Assembly (NCBI RefSeq): GCF_029278565.1
Contig: NZ_CP119559.1
Span: forward strand, 1,550,001-1,614,000
Source of the DNA: Haloarcula halophila
Lineage (GTDB): Archaea > Halobacteriota > Halobacteria > Halobacteriales > Haloarculaceae
Length of the DNA: 64,000 nucleotides
Reading direction: 5' to 3'
A program made the translations under genes and the position numbers. Under the pieces are notes generated by a model. The model ran no database searches. It saw nothing but the letters and a program-made list of their open reading frames with translations, and was not told the DNA's origin. Of the stretch, positions 8,463 through 17,151 are shown piece by piece. Position 1 is the stretch's first letter, and each line of letters begins with the position of its first letter.

Positions 8463-10127
8463 TCACTCTGCTCGCTCGTCCGGGAGCCGGACGGTGACGC
8501 TCGTTCCGGACTCGACCTCGAAGGCCAGTTCGGCCCCCAGCGTGGTCGCGACCCACCTGATCAGCCACAGGCCGATCCCGCTCCCGTGGTTCAGATCCGT
8601 CTCCTGGCCGCTGTCGAGGACCGCCAGTTCGTGGTCCGGGATACCCGGGCCGCCGTCGACGACGGTCAGCACCACGGCACCCTCGTCGACCGTCGCCGAT
8701 ACCGTCACGTCGGAGCCGTCGGTGTGCTCGACGGCGTTCTCGACGAGGTTCTCGACGAGTACCTCCAGCAACACCGGCTGTGTCGACAGTTCGAGTCCGT
8801 CGGGGACCGACACCGTCACGCGCTCGCCGGCTTCCGGCCCCAGAGCGTCGACGACACCGGCCAGAAACGACACCACGTCGACCGTCTCGAACGCGTCCCC
8901 GCTGGTCGAGACCTCCGACAGCGTTCGGGCCTTCTCCCCGGAGTCGACGAGCCGGCCGACCGCCGCCTCGATCGTCTGGGCGTGGGCCGCCTCCTGGCCG
9001 TCCAGCGTCTCCGCCAGCAACTCCGCACGGCCCCTGATGACCACGCTCTCGTTGCGGACGTTGTGCCGGAGAAACCGGTTGAGGACCTCCAGCCGTCGCT
9101 CGCGGCGGATCTCGTCGGTGATGTCCTGGAACAGGACGGTGTAGCCAAGGTGAGTTCCGGCCTCGTCGCGGAGTTCCGTCTGCTGTGTCTTGAACTCCTG
9201 GCGTTGCCTGTCGGTCTCGACGCCGATCCGTTCGCCCTCGCCGTTGACAGTGATCCGCTCGTCACCCAGAATCGCGGACAGTGGCCGCGTCAGCGCCGAC
9301 TCCGTATCGACGCCGAAAGTCGCCTCCGCCGCCGGATTGAGCGTGACGATACGGCCTTCGACGTCGACGATGGCGACCGGCGTTCCGATGTCGTCGATCG
9401 CCGCCCGTTCGCCGATCCGGCGCGTCGCCGGGTGGAACTCGAACATCCCCCCGCCGACGAACGCGTAGGCGTCCAGGACGATGTGGGGCAAGAACAGGAC
9501 TGGCGTCAGGTTCACGGGCGGCCCCAGCCCCAGCGCCCACAGCAACGCACCGACCCCCGGAGGCAGCGGGCTCAGTCCGACGGCGATCGCTTCCCGTCGG
9601 TACAGCGGGCCGTAGCTGATCACCGTATCGAACAGCAGGACCGTCCCGATGCTGACGAACAGCATCACGCCGAGGATCGAGACGTATCCCAGCGGCAAGA
9701 ACGTATACGCCGCACCGAGGACGCCCCACACACGGACCGGCTCGTAGCCGCCCCACAGCAGCGGCGTCTGTGTGCTCGCGATCGCCAACAGCGAAATCGT
9801 TAAAGGAACGACAGCGCTCGCCCGGTACCACCAGCTCTCTACGATCCCGGTCCGTCCGGTGTATCCCAGCGCGAACGACAGGAAGAAGAAGCCGATCCAG
9901 CCCGCGGCCATCCACGAGAGCACCTCGACCGCCACGCGAAACGGCGGCGACACCGCGACGATCCCGACGGCGTATCCCACCGACCAGACGGTGATGGTCG
10001 CGATGGTCGCGACGAACCACCGCGCACCCGGTTGCTCCCAGTGTGGCCGCAAGCGCGCGAGCAGATAGAGCGAGCCGACCCCCGAGGCGAGCGCACCGAC
10101 GGCTGGCCAGGGGATGTCGGTGACCAT
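8463..10127 (-). CDS. Membrane sensor histidine kinase (7TM N-terminus, PAS, HATPase)
   Basis: A 554-residue protein. The first 215 residues contain about seven membrane helices of the histidine-kinase N-terminal 7TM type. A PAS domain follows (IDDIGTPVAIVDVEGRIVTLNPAAEATFG). The dimerisation/phosphoacceptor segment NRFLRHNVRNESVV has its His near residue 353. The ATP-binding domain carries an N box (LVENLVENAVEHTDG) and G boxes (VVDGGPGIP and HGSGIGLWL). All catalytic elements are present, so autophosphorylation is expected. No response regulator gene lies next to it, so its partner is unknown. The ligand sensed by the membrane part cannot be inferred. Confidence 0.9.
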   Translation of the reverse strand: MVTDIPWPAVGALASGVGSLYLLARLRPHWEQPGARWFVATIATITVWSVGYAVGIVAVSPPFRVAVEVLSWMAAGWIGFFFLSFALGYTGRTGIVESWWYRASAVVPLTISLLAIASTQTPLLWGGYEPVRVWGVLGAAYTFLPLGYVSILGVMLFVSIGTVLLFDTVISYGPLYRREAIAVGLSPLPPGVGALLWALGLGPPVNLTPVLFLPHIVLDAYAFVGGGMFEFHPATRRIGERAAIDDIGTPVAIVDVEGRIVTLNPAAEATFGVDTESALTRPLSAILGDERITVNGEGERIGVETDRQRQEFKTQQTELRDEAGTHLGYTVLFQDITDEIRRERRLEVLNRFLRHNVRNESVVIRGRAELLAETLDGQEAAHAQTIEAAVGRLVDSGEKARTLSEVSTSGDAFETVDVVSFLAGVVDALGPEAGERVTVSVPDGLELSTQPVLLEVLVENLVENAVEHTDGSDVTVSATVDEGAVVLTVVDGGPGIPDHELAVLDSGQETDLNHGSGIGLWLIRWVATTLGAELAFEVESGTSVTVRLPDERAE

Positions 10128-10246
10128 GCTCCGTTCCAGGACCTACTCCCTGTTGACCTTTCCGGGGACCGCCGACAGTGACTCCAGCGGCGGTGGCACC
10201 GACAGGCAGACGACGCTGTTTAGTCGCGCCTCTCCGTAGCCGGGGT

Positions 10247-10594
10247 GTGACTGCGGTCGACGACTGGGTGACACGGCTGGAAGCCGACGGGGAGTTGACC
10301 CCGGAGGGAGTGTCACGTATCGTCGCCGCCCACGGCGACCGCGGCACACAGGCCATCGAAGCCGTCGGCGAGGGGCGAGTGAAACAGTACCGGGACTTCG
10401 TCGTGGTCGTCGGCCACAAGGACGAGTACATCGTCGAGGACGACGGCTGTACGTGTGCTGACGCCGAATACAACCTCGATCCCGACGATCCCGAGGAGCT
10501 CTGTTGGCACGCCCTGGCGGTTCGCATCGCCGAGGCCATCGACGCCGTCGACGACCACGACATGTGGTACTCCGACGTTCGCGATTTCCTGTAG
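10247..10594 (+). CDS. SWIM-type zinc finger protein
   Basis: About 115 residues. The motif CTCADAEYN, eight residues, then CWH gives the CxC-Xn-CxH pattern of a SWIM zinc finger. SWIM domains bind DNA or proteins and occur with recombination mediators and helicases. I start at the GTG 10247 (VTAVDDWVTRLEADGEL) because a TTTA-containing element lies about 26 bases upstream; an in-frame ATG at 10178 would add 23 Arg-rich residues. The protein is single-domain, so it may be an adaptor. It converges on hisH across the hairpin array. Confidence 0.75.
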   Translation: MTAVDDWVTRLEADGELTPEGVSRIVAAHGDRGTQAIEAVGEGRVKQYRDFVVVVGHKDEYIVEDDGCTCADAEYNLDPDDPEELCWHALAVRIAEAIDAVDDHDMWYSDVRDFL

Positions 10595-10608
10595 ACCCAC
10601 TTTTTACT

Positions 10609-10817
10609 GCGGGGGGTCGCCATCGGCGACCCCCGCTTGCAAAAACGTGGGGAAAAACTGCCGAACGCTCGGCGTCGCCTCGCGTTCGGTGAACCGGCGG
10701 CTGCGCCGCCGGAGGCTCCCGGCACAGCCCTGCCCGTCCCCAGGTTCTCGCGATCACACCGCGAGGTTCGGGAGACCACCGGTCTCCCGGCACGGTCGAC
10801 CGCGACTGCCGTCGCGG
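10609..10817. repeat. Array of six GC-rich hairpins between convergent genes
   Basis: Between the SWIM gene stop and the hisH stop (10595-10902) no gene is visible. Six inverted repeats follow one another: 10612-10634 (10 bp arms GGGGGTCGCC/GGCGACCCCC), 10661-10689 (8 bp, CCGAACGC/GCGTTCGG), 10694-10712 (8 bp, loop TGC), 10747-10765 (6 bp, CTCGCG/CGCGAG), 10769-10789 (9 bp, CGGGAGACC/GGTCTCCCG, loop ACC) and 10800-10817 (7 bp, CCGCGAC/GTCGCGG). The stems differ in sequence, so this is not one repeated unit. It may end both converging transcripts or be a dispersed structured element. Confidence 0.7.
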
Positions 10818-10902
10818 CACTCGCTCCCGGCCACCACGACAGCAGACCAGCGACAGCACCCGTGACCGCGACCACAAAAAGCGACAGCGACCGCAGACTC
10901 GC

Positions 10903-11607
10903 CTACCGCTCGACGCAGTAGTCGACGAAGTTCCGCAGGATCTGCAGGCCCGTCTCGCCGGACTTCTCGGGGTGGAACTGGGTCCCGAAGACGTTGCCGG
11001 CCTCGTTGGCGACGATCGAGGCGAAATCCGTCCCGTAATCTGTCGTAGCGACCACCGCGTCCTCGTCGTCGGGGACCGCGTAGTAGGAGTGGACGAAGTA
11101 GGCGTACTCGCCGTCGACGGAACCGCCGCCGGCGGTTCCGTCTGCCCGTGGGATCTCCGATCCCACGCTGTCGACTCCCTCGACGAGCGGGTGGTCCCGC
11201 TGTACGTCCAGTTGGTTCCAACCCATGTGGGGGACCGTCTGGTCGCGGCTGAACCGGACGTTCTCGCCGGGGATCAGGTCCAGGCCCTCGGCGTCGCCCT
11301 CGCCGGCGTGGTCGGCTTCCTCGCTCGTCGTCAGCAGCATCTGCATCCCGAGACAGATTCCGAAGAGTGGTTTGCCCGCCTCGGCCTGTTCGACCAGTGC
11401 GTCCCGGAACGGGCCGGCGTTGTCCATCCCCTCGGAGAACGCGCCCACACCCGGGAGGACGATGCCGTCCGCGGCGTCGAACGACGCGGGGTCTTCGGTG
11501 AGTGTCACCTGGGCGCCCGCGCGTTCGAGCCCGCGGGTGACACTCCGGAGGTTCCCCAGTCCGTAGTCGACGACCACCACCTCCGCGGCGGTCTGTCTGG
11601 CACTCAT
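10903..11607 (-). CDS. hisH: Imidazole glycerol phosphate synthase, glutamine amidotransferase subunit
   Basis: A 234-residue class I glutamine amidotransferase. VVVDYGLGNLRSVTRGLERAG at the start and LPGVGAF are HisH hallmarks. The catalytic Cys is in FGICLGMQ, and the His and Glu are in FGTQFHPEKSG. HisH releases ammonia from glutamine and passes it to HisF to make IGP and AICAR in histidine synthesis. Compared with bacterial HisH there is a Gly-rich insertion around residues 155-170 (VGSEIPRADGTAGGGSVDG). No other his gene is adjacent, as is common for dispersed archaeal his genes. Confidence 0.93.
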   Translation of the reverse strand: MSARQTAAEVVVVDYGLGNLRSVTRGLERAGAQVTLTEDPASFDAADGIVLPGVGAFSEGMDNAGPFRDALVEQAEAGKPLFGICLGMQMLLTTSEEADHAGEGDAEGLDLIPGENVRFSRDQTVPHMGWNQLDVQRDHPLVEGVDSVGSEIPRADGTAGGGSVDGEYAYFVHSYYAVPDDEDAVVATTDYGTDFASIVANEAGNVFGTQFHPEKSGETGLQILRNFVDYCVER

Positions 11608-11924
11608 ACGTCCTGGTAGGCGGACCCCCGGTAAGTGCGTTCCTGTTGCCGCAGCGTTACCGGTCGACGACAGTCGCCTGTCCCGGTCCGCGCGGATCAC
11701 CACACGGGTCGTTCCCGATGTCGTCTCGATAGGGAACGGCCCAGCGCTGTGTGAAAACTATCCACCAGTTGTGTAAAGTTGTGAACGTCCAGCCAGTTAA
11801 ATCGGGAGTTAGAATACATATAGTATATTCTGGAACTGTTAGCTATATATATTCTGTCTCGGATGGCGTCGGCTATATAACAGACATATGAACGCTTTAT
11901 TGGTTCAGAATTGTAGCGCCGGAT
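11608..11924. promoter_or_regulatory. AT-rich control region of phnD
   Basis: There is no gene here. The last 120 bases are strongly AT-rich. Features seen are an imperfect dyad with arms AGAATA/TATTCT at 11811-11831, two GCTATATA copies 30 bases apart (11842 and 11872), and AGACATAT at 11882-11889. A TATA-like CTTTATT lies at 11895-11901, centred 27 bases before the phnD ATG. The 30-base spacing would put the two copies on the same helix face. Binding of a phosphate-responsive regulator is an inference from the gene's function and from a similar motif before pstS. Confidence 0.55.
11895..11901 (+). promoter_or_regulatory. TATA box of phnD
   Basis: CTTTATT is centred 27 bases before the ATG at 11925. 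The AGACATAT motif ends six bases upstream of it. Confidence 0.6.
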
Positions 11925-12995
11925 ATGCGAAAGCGGAGAAACTTCCTGAAAGGCATCGGGGCACTCGGGGCGGCCGGCGTCATCGCCGGTTGTTCCGGCA
12001 ACAACTCTGGCGACGGCGGGTCCGGCAGTGACGGAGGATCGTCGGACGGGTCCTCCTCCGAGGGTGAGAGCACGGACACCGAAACGGCGACGGACACGCC
12101 GTCGGGTCCCGAAGTCACGTTCGGCGGGAACGAGGAACTCAACTTCAACCTCTCGCCGAGCGTCCCACAGGAGGACCTCTACGTCCAGTACGCGCCGCTC
12201 CGTGACTACCTCGAGGAGTACATCACCGGCAACTTCGACGTTCCCCCGGCGCTGGACGCCCAGATGAACGTCGGGAGCAACTACAGCGCCGTCATCCAGG
12301 CGCTGGGGCAGGGGACGGCGAACCTCGCCGAGACGGGGCCGTTCGCGGCCGCGGTCGGCCACCAGACCGACAACTCCGAGGTGATCGTCCAGCGCTTTGG
12401 CTACGGTGGCTGGACCTACAAGAGTATCATCGCGACGCCGAACGACAGTTCGATCAGCAGTCTGTCGGACCTCTCGGGCAAGAGTGTCGCGTTCAGCGAC
12501 CCGCTCTCGACCAGCGGCTTCCTCTTCCCGACGGCCGCGATGAAAGAGGCTGGCATCGACGTCGGGAACCTCCCCGAAGGCAACGGCTCCCAGGCCGGCT
12601 TCGAACCGATCTTCGCCGGCGGACACGTCCAGTCGTACACGCTCCTGGTCCAGGGTGAGGTCGACGCCGCGGCCATGGGCGGGTTCGTCCGCGACACCAA
12701 GACGGGGCCGGCCCCCGAGGAGTGGCAGAGCAACGCGACGACGCTCCACGAGGACACCGGTCTCCCCCGGGCGCCGATCGTCGTCAGCAGCGCGCTCGAC
12801 GACGACGCCAAGAACGCGATCCAGGAGGCGTTCCTGGAGGCACCCGCCTCGGCGTTCGACGGCGCCGACGGCGAGGACGGCACCGACGACGACCTCTGGT
12901 TCAGCAAGGTCCGGGAAGCGAGCATCGACGACTACCAGATCGTGATCGACAAGGCAGAGACCCTCGGCGTCGGTGCGGACTTCTTCAGCGGCTAA
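11925..12995 (+). CDS. phnD: Phosphate/phosphonate ABC transporter substrate-binding lipoprotein
   Basis: A 356-residue protein with a Tat signal (RKRRNFLKG), lipobox IAGC, and a low-complexity Asp/Ser/Gly/Thr linker to residue 65. The binding domain reads as PhnD: LYVQYAPLRDYLEEY, then YSAVIQALGQGTANLAETGPFAA, LSDLSGKSVAFSDPLSTSGFLFP, and GHVQSYTLLVQGEVDAAAMGGF. The SDPxSTSG segment forms the ligand pocket in the family. The protein would capture phosphate, phosphite or a phosphonate outside the membrane and deliver it to PhnE/PhnC. No C-P lyase genes are nearby, so simple phosphate-analogue uptake is likely. The transcript appears leaderless. Confidence 0.88.
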   Translation: MRKRRNFLKGIGALGAAGVIAGCSGNNSGDGGSGSDGGSSDGSSSEGESTDTETATDTPSGPEVTFGGNEELNFNLSPSVPQEDLYVQYAPLRDYLEEYITGNFDVPPALDAQMNVGSNYSAVIQALGQGTANLAETGPFAAAVGHQTDNSEVIVQRFGYGGWTYKSIIATPNDSSISSLSDLSGKSVAFSDPLSTSGFLFPTAAMKEAGIDVGNLPEGNGSQAGFEPIFAGGHVQSYTLLVQGEVDAAAMGGFVRDTKTGPAPEEWQSNATTLHEDTGLPRAPIVVSSALDDDAKNAIQEAFLEAPASAFDGADGEDGTDDDLWFSKVREASIDDYQIVIDKAETLGVGADFFSG

Positions 12996-13034
12996 CCATC
13001 ACGGTTTATCACTCTCGCATCTCACACCACAACC

Positions 13035-13841
13035 ATGCCCGCAGTTACCTTCGACGACGTAACGAAGATCTACGGCGAGGACACGGTCGCCCTCAGGGAC
13101 ATCGATATCGAGATCGAGGAGGGTGAGTTCGTCATCCTGCTCGGACCGTCCGGCGCGGGGAAGTCGACGTTCCTGCGCGTCCTGAACGGACTCACACAGC
13201 CCACAGAGGGGGAGGTCGCCATCCAGGGTCAGTCGGCCACGAGCGCCCGCGAGGACGTCGGGATGGTGTTCCAGGAACACTACCTCATCGAGAGCATGAG
13301 CGCCTTCCAGAACGCGCTCACCGGCGCACTCTCGCGGAACGGGCTCCTCCGGAGTTTCCTCACCTGGCACAGCGAGGCGGACAAAGAGACGGCACTGGAG
13401 GCACTCGATACCGTCGGCCTGCTCCACGAGTCCGGCCAGCGGGCCGGTTCGATGAGCGGGGGGCAAAAACAGCGCGTCGGCATCGCCCGCGCATTGGTCC
13501 AACAGCCCAACCTCCTGCTCGCCGACGAACCGGTCGCCAGCCTCGACCCGAAGGCCGCCCGGGACGTGATGAGCTACATGAAACAGGCCGCGAGCGAACG
13601 TGATCTGACGGCCGTCACGAGCCTCCACCAGGTCAACATCGCCCGCGAGTTCGGCGATACGTTCCTCGGGGTCCGGGACGGCGAAGTCGTCTTCCAGGGG
13701 ACCCGCGAGGATCTGACGATGGACGTCGTCGACGAGATCTACTACGGCGAGGACGCCTCGGGCGAACTCGCCGACGAGTCCGACGATCCGACCGGGACCA
13801 GCGCCCCGCGGTCGGCCGTCGAGGGAGGTGGGTCGGCGTGA
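13035..13841 (+). CDS. phnC: Phosphonate/phosphate ABC transporter ATPase
   Basis: A 268-residue ABC ATPase with Walker A GPSGAGKS (about residue 38), Q loop MVFQEH, signature MSGGQKQRVGIARA and Walker B LLLADEP followed by the switch His in LHQVNIA. The HYLIESMSAFQNALTGAL stretch after the Q loop is typical of PhnC. It energises import of the PhnD ligand. It follows phnD by 39 bases and its last 4 bases overlap the phnE start, so the three genes form one operon. The C-terminal tail is Ser/Asp rich and variable. Confidence 0.92.
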   Translation: MPAVTFDDVTKIYGEDTVALRDIDIEIEEGEFVILLGPSGAGKSTFLRVLNGLTQPTEGEVAIQGQSATSAREDVGMVFQEHYLIESMSAFQNALTGALSRNGLLRSFLTWHSEADKETALEALDTVGLLHESGQRAGSMSGGQKQRVGIARALVQQPNLLLADEPVASLDPKAARDVMSYMKQAASERDLTAVTSLHQVNIAREFGDTFLGVRDGEVVFQGTREDLTMDVVDEIYYGEDASGELADESDDPTGTSAPRSAVEGGGSA

Positions 13842-14830
13842 GCACCGGTCCGATCTCGGCACAGCTCAACTCCCTCCAGCGGTCCCGGCGGATCAAGCAG
13901 GTCTCGACGCTCCTGCTCGTGGTCGGTATCCTCGCGGTGACGTACTTCGGGCTGGGGTTCGTCCAGTTCGACCTCGGAGAGATCTCCAGCGGCGTCCCCA
14001 GCTTCATCGAGTTCATCTTCGCCTTCTTCCCGCCGAACTTCGAGGCGCTGACGCTGTTTACGAAGAACAACGGCATCACCGGACTGGAAGCGGTCGGCGC
14101 GAGCCTCGGGAACCCGGGGAGTATCGTCGAGAGCCTCGCCTCGCCCCGGCTGACCCTGGTGAAAGCCAGCGTCGTGACACTCCTGCTTGGCTTCCTCGGA
14201 ACGGTTCTTGGCTTCCTGCCCGCACTCGTCTTCGGTGTGCTGGGCAGCGAGCAGGTGACGCCGTTCCCGTTCAACTTCATCTTCCGCGGGACGATGAGTG
14301 CGATCCGCGCCATCCCCGCGATCGTCTGGATCTTCCTCTTTATCCCGTTTGGCCCGCCGAGTCAGGCGACCGCGGTGCTGGCGATCGCCACCGACACCGT
14401 CGGCAACCTCGGCCGGCTGTTCACCGACGAACTCGAAGAGGTCGAGGAAGGCCCCATCGAGGCCATCCAGTCGACGGGTGCGTCCCGGACCCAGACGGTC
14501 GGGTTCGGGATGTTGAGCCAGGTGTCCCGCTCCTTTATCGCCTGGACGCTGTACATCTTAGAGATCAACACCCGCATCGCGATCTCGCTGGGTGTCGTCG
14601 GTGCCGGCGGACTGGGGCTGTACATCCGGAACCAGCAGGACCTGCTTCAGTTCCAGAACACCGCCGCGGGCATCGTCATGGTCTTCGTCGTCGTCCTCTC
14701 GATCGAACTGCTCTCCTCGCGGATTCGCGCCCGCCTGCGGCCGGGTGAACACGAGAGCAAGGGATTCATCGAGGGACTGCGTGACCTGCTGAACGCCGAG
14801 AAGTGGGTCGGTCGAACCGAGAAGAACTAG
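13838..14830 (+). CDS. phnE: Phosphonate/phosphate ABC transporter permease
   Basis: A 330-residue membrane permease beginning at a GTG that overlaps the phnC stop (GTGA). About six helices are visible. The ABC-permease coupling loop is EEVEEGPIEAIQSTGASRTQTVGFGMLSQV, equivalent to the EAA motif that contacts the ATPase. IRAIPAIVWIFLFIP before it is characteristic of PhnE. With PhnC it forms the transmembrane channel. It converges on the uracil-DNA glycosylase gene with two bases between the stops. Confidence 0.9.
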   Translation: MSTGPISAQLNSLQRSRRIKQVSTLLLVVGILAVTYFGLGFVQFDLGEISSGVPSFIEFIFAFFPPNFEALTLFTKNNGITGLEAVGASLGNPGSIVESLASPRLTLVKASVVTLLLGFLGTVLGFLPALVFGVLGSEQVTPFPFNFIFRGTMSAIRAIPAIVWIFLFIPFGPPSQATAVLAIATDTVGNLGRLFTDELEEVEEGPIEAIQSTGASRTQTVGFGMLSQVSRSFIAWTLYILEINTRIAISLGVVGAGGLGLYIRNQQDLLQFQNTAAGIVMVFVVVLSIELLSSRIRARLRPGEHESKGFIEGLRDLLNAEKWVGRTEKN

Positions 14831-14832
14831 GA

Positions 14833-15420
14833 CTAGAAGTCACCCAATCGCTTCTGGCCGCTTTCGCCGTCGGAGAACTCCGCGGCCGTCTCCAGTGCCG
14901 ACCCGAACGTCTCTTTCTGGCTCGGATCGTACAGCGTCGCCGCCGGGTGGACGCTCACCAGGACTCGCCGGGGCGTTCCCTCGATCGGGACGTCGTACAC
15001 CTCGCCGGCCTCGCCGGTGACCGCGACGTCGCGCTCCAAGAGGTGTTCCGCCGGCACCTTCCCGAGCGTGACGACCACCGCGGGATCGACAGCGTCGATC
15101 TCGTGTTCGAGGTACGGCCGACAGTGTGCCCGCTCCTCGACGTGGGGGTCACGGTTGTCCGGGGGACGACAGCGGACGCAGTTGGTGATGCGTACGTCCC
15201 CCCGGTCGAGTCCGACCTCACGCAGCGTCTCGTCTAACACGTCGCCGCTGCGGCCGACGAACGGTTCGCCCTGCTCGTCCTCGTTGGCACCCGGAGCCTC
15301 ACCGACGAACAGGAGATCCGCGTCCGCCGGGCCGGCACCGTTGACGATGCGGGACCGCGACTCGCAAAGCTCCGGACAGCGTTCGCAGGCGACGACGTCG
15401 AGTCCGTCCATCCCTTCCAT
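14833..15420 (-). CDS. udg: Family 4 uracil-DNA glycosylase
   Basis: A 195-residue protein of the iron-sulphur uracil-DNA glycosylase family. Cluster-binding cysteines are seen in CERCPELC near the N-terminus and in NCVRCRPPDNRDP. The uracil-binding motif is GEAPGANEDEQGEPFVGRSG, and the DNA-intercalation motif is VSVHPAATLYDP. The enzyme removes uracil formed by cytosine deamination, which matters for a GC-rich genome. MEGMDG gives two possible ATG starts (15420 and 15411). The dUTPase-like gene at 18.5 kb works on the same problem from the nucleotide-pool side. Confidence 0.92.
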   Translation of the reverse strand: MEGMDGLDVVACERCPELCESRSRIVNGAGPADADLLFVGEAPGANEDEQGEPFVGRSGDVLDETLREVGLDRGDVRITNCVRCRPPDNRDPHVEERAHCRPYLEHEIDAVDPAVVVTLGKVPAEHLLERDVAVTGEAGEVYDVPIEGTPRRVLVSVHPAATLYDPSQKETFGSALETAAEFSDGESGQKRLGDF

Positions 15421-15469
15421 ACCGGTCGTTCGGACCCGGCGGTATCAAGGGCGGCGGTCTCGGCGTCGC

Positions 15470-16021
15470 TCACTCGGCATCGACCAGCCCACGGGCGGCG
15501 AGCCGTGCGACCCGGAGCGGTTCCGGCCGCCCGCCCTCGGGGGTGAACGCCCGCACCACGTCGGCGGCCTCCTGGTCGGCGAGGCCGACACTCCGGACGT
15601 ACACCGTCCCGTCGTCGACGGTGACCGGCCGGCGGTCGGGTTGGGCACGGTAGGTCGACAGGCGATGCTGGACCGTCTCGGGATCGTCGAACGCCTCGCG
15701 GATCGCGCTCCCCAGTCCGGGAGAGTCCTCGAAAGTCACCGAGACGGTCGGCAACCCTGTTCGGTCGTGGAGCTGCCGAAGGTCGAGGACGTTGAACCAC
15801 GCCGGCGCGATGCCAGCGATCAGGAGATATCGAACGTCCGCACGCCCCAGTCGCTCGACCATCTCACAGACGGTGGCGGTCGCGTCGCTCCCACCGACGG
15901 TACACGTATCGAAAACGAACCCGTCCACCACCCGGCTGGCGCGGACGACGGCACCAGCGAAGTGGCTTGTCGACTCCCGGTACGACTCAGCGACGCCGAG
16001 GGCGCGAACCCCCGGTTTCAC
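15470..16021 (-). CDS. DUF99 (UPF0215) family protein
   Basis: A 183-residue protein that begins KPGVRALGVAESY, the usual start of DUF99 proteins. VVRASRVVDGFVFDTCTVGGSDAT and YLLIAGIAPAWFNVLDL match the same family, which is structurally related to endonuclease V. A DNA-repair role has been suggested for the family, but the activity is not established. The GTG start overlaps the DUF5786 stop by 4 bases (GTGA), so the two are co-translated. The family resemblance to a deaminated-base nuclease fits the neighbouring uracil glycosylase. Confidence 0.8.
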   Translation of the reverse strand: MKPGVRALGVAESYRESTSHFAGAVVRASRVVDGFVFDTCTVGGSDATATVCEMVERLGRADVRYLLIAGIAPAWFNVLDLRQLHDRTGLPTVSVTFEDSPGLGSAIREAFDDPETVQHRLSTYRAQPDRRPVTVDDGTVYVRSVGLADQEAADVVRAFTPEGGRPEPLRVARLAARGLVDAE

Positions 16022-16206
16022 GTGTTGGTCTCGGTCTCCTTGATATCCTTCAGCCGGTCGAGTAATTCGTCGTTCGACGCCGTGAACTCGTACTCGACAT
16101 CACCCTTGTGGGTGTTGTCCTCCGTGTCGAGTCCATCGTCGTCGTCGAAGTCTGTGTCGTACTCCTGGTTGTCTTGTTCTGATTCGTCGTAGCTCCCGAA
16201 CCCCAT
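16018..16206 (-). CDS. DUF5786 small acidic protein
   Basis: A 62-residue highly acidic protein starting MGFGSYDESEQDNQEYD. The run of Asp and Glu around residues 18-28 is followed by a conserved helix, YEFTASNDELLDRLKDIKE. This is the pattern of the haloarchaeal DUF5786 family, which has no known activity. A TTTATT element about 32 bases upstream on the minus strand gives a plausible promoter. It is translationally coupled to the DUF99 gene. Confidence 0.75.
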   Translation of the reverse strand: MGFGSYDESEQDNQEYDTDFDDDDGLDTEDNTHKGDVEYEFTASNDELLDRLKDIKETETNT

Positions 16207-16352
16207 GGTACGTGTATACCTACGTTGTTCCCCCCAATAAATCACCCGGCGGTCTCAGTCAGCGACCACGCCAGCCCACGAGTGGGCGTGTCTACCCCAC
16301 GTTTTCGACCATCGTCGAAGGACACGTCGTCGCAGTCTATCGGTTTACGGGC

Positions 16353-17072
16353 TCAGAGTGATTCCCGTGGGTCGACGTTCCGGTTGCCCGCGTGGGCGTC
16401 GGCGCCCTCGGTCGGTGCGGCCCACTCGACGGCGTTACCGAGCACGCGCTGGACGTCGTCGCGGTGGTAGATCGGGTAGGTCTCGTGACCCGGCCGGAAG
16501 TAGAACAGTCGGCCCCGCCCCCGCCGGTAGCAACAGCCGCTGCGGAACACCTCACCGCCCTCGAACCAGGAGGTGAAGACCAACCGATCGGGCTCGGGGA
16601 CGCCGAAGGGTTCGCCGTACATCTCCGCCTCCTCGAAGACCAGCGAGTCGCCCAGTCCGTCGGTGATCGGGTGACCCGGGTCGACGACCCAGCACCGTTC
16701 TCGCTCGCCGGCCTCCCGCCAGGTCAGGTCACAGGGTGTCCCCAGCAGCCGTTTGAACGGCTTCGAGGCGTGCGCCGAGTGGAGCACGAGCAGCCCCATC
16801 CCGTTCTGGACGCGTTCGGCGACCCGCTCGACGATCTCGTCGTCGACCTCGTCGTGGGCGGCGTGGCCCCACCAGGTCAGTACCTCGGTCTCGTCGAGGA
16901 CGGCCTCGGTGAGCCCGTGTTCGGGTTCCTGGAGCGTCGCGGTCCGCGTCTCGTGACCTCGCTCGGCCAGCGCGTCGGCGATCGTCGTGTGGATGCCCTC
17001 GGGATAGATCTCGGCGACCTCCTCGTCGTCCCGTTCGTGGACGTACTCGTTCCAGACAGTGACGGATACCAT
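16353..17072 (-). CDS. ThuA-like domain protein
   Basis: A 239-residue protein of the ThuA (trehalose-utilisation) class I glutamine-amidotransferase-like fold. [35 protein letters not shown] is a typical start. [31 protein letters not shown] and the ending [19 protein letters not shown] support the assignment. The family takes part in sugar degradation in some bacteria but its reaction is unclear. The ATG at 17072 is the first that fits the family. No sugar genes are adjacent, so the substrate is unknown. Confidence 0.85.
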   Translation of the reverse strand: MVSVTVWNEYVHERDDEEVAEIYPEGIHTTIADALAERGHETRTATLQEPEHGLTEAVLDETEVLTWWGHAAHDEVDDEIVERVAERVQNGMGLLVLHSAHASKPFKRLLGTPCDLTWREAGERERCWVVDPGHPITDGLGDSLVFEEAEMYGEPFGVPEPDRLVFTSWFEGGEVFRSGCCYRRGRGRLFYFRPGHETYPIYHRDDVQRVLGNAVEWAAPTEGADAHAGNRNVDPRESL

Positions 17073-17151
17073 GGTTGGTCTGGACCGGGCGGGCGCGTAA
17101 AGATGGCGCACGACCACGACACTCAAACGCCTCCCGGCCCACCACTCCCGC

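Noticed and set aside
7380-9803. An 807-residue plus-strand frame across trm1 and the kinase gene
   Set aside because: It spans two clear genes on the other strand and has an Arg/Gln/Asp-rich composition typical of shadows.
11697-12749. A 350-residue minus-strand frame opposite phnD
   Set aside because: It runs antisense through a clear Tat lipoprotein gene and across its AT-rich promoter; composition is that of a shadow.
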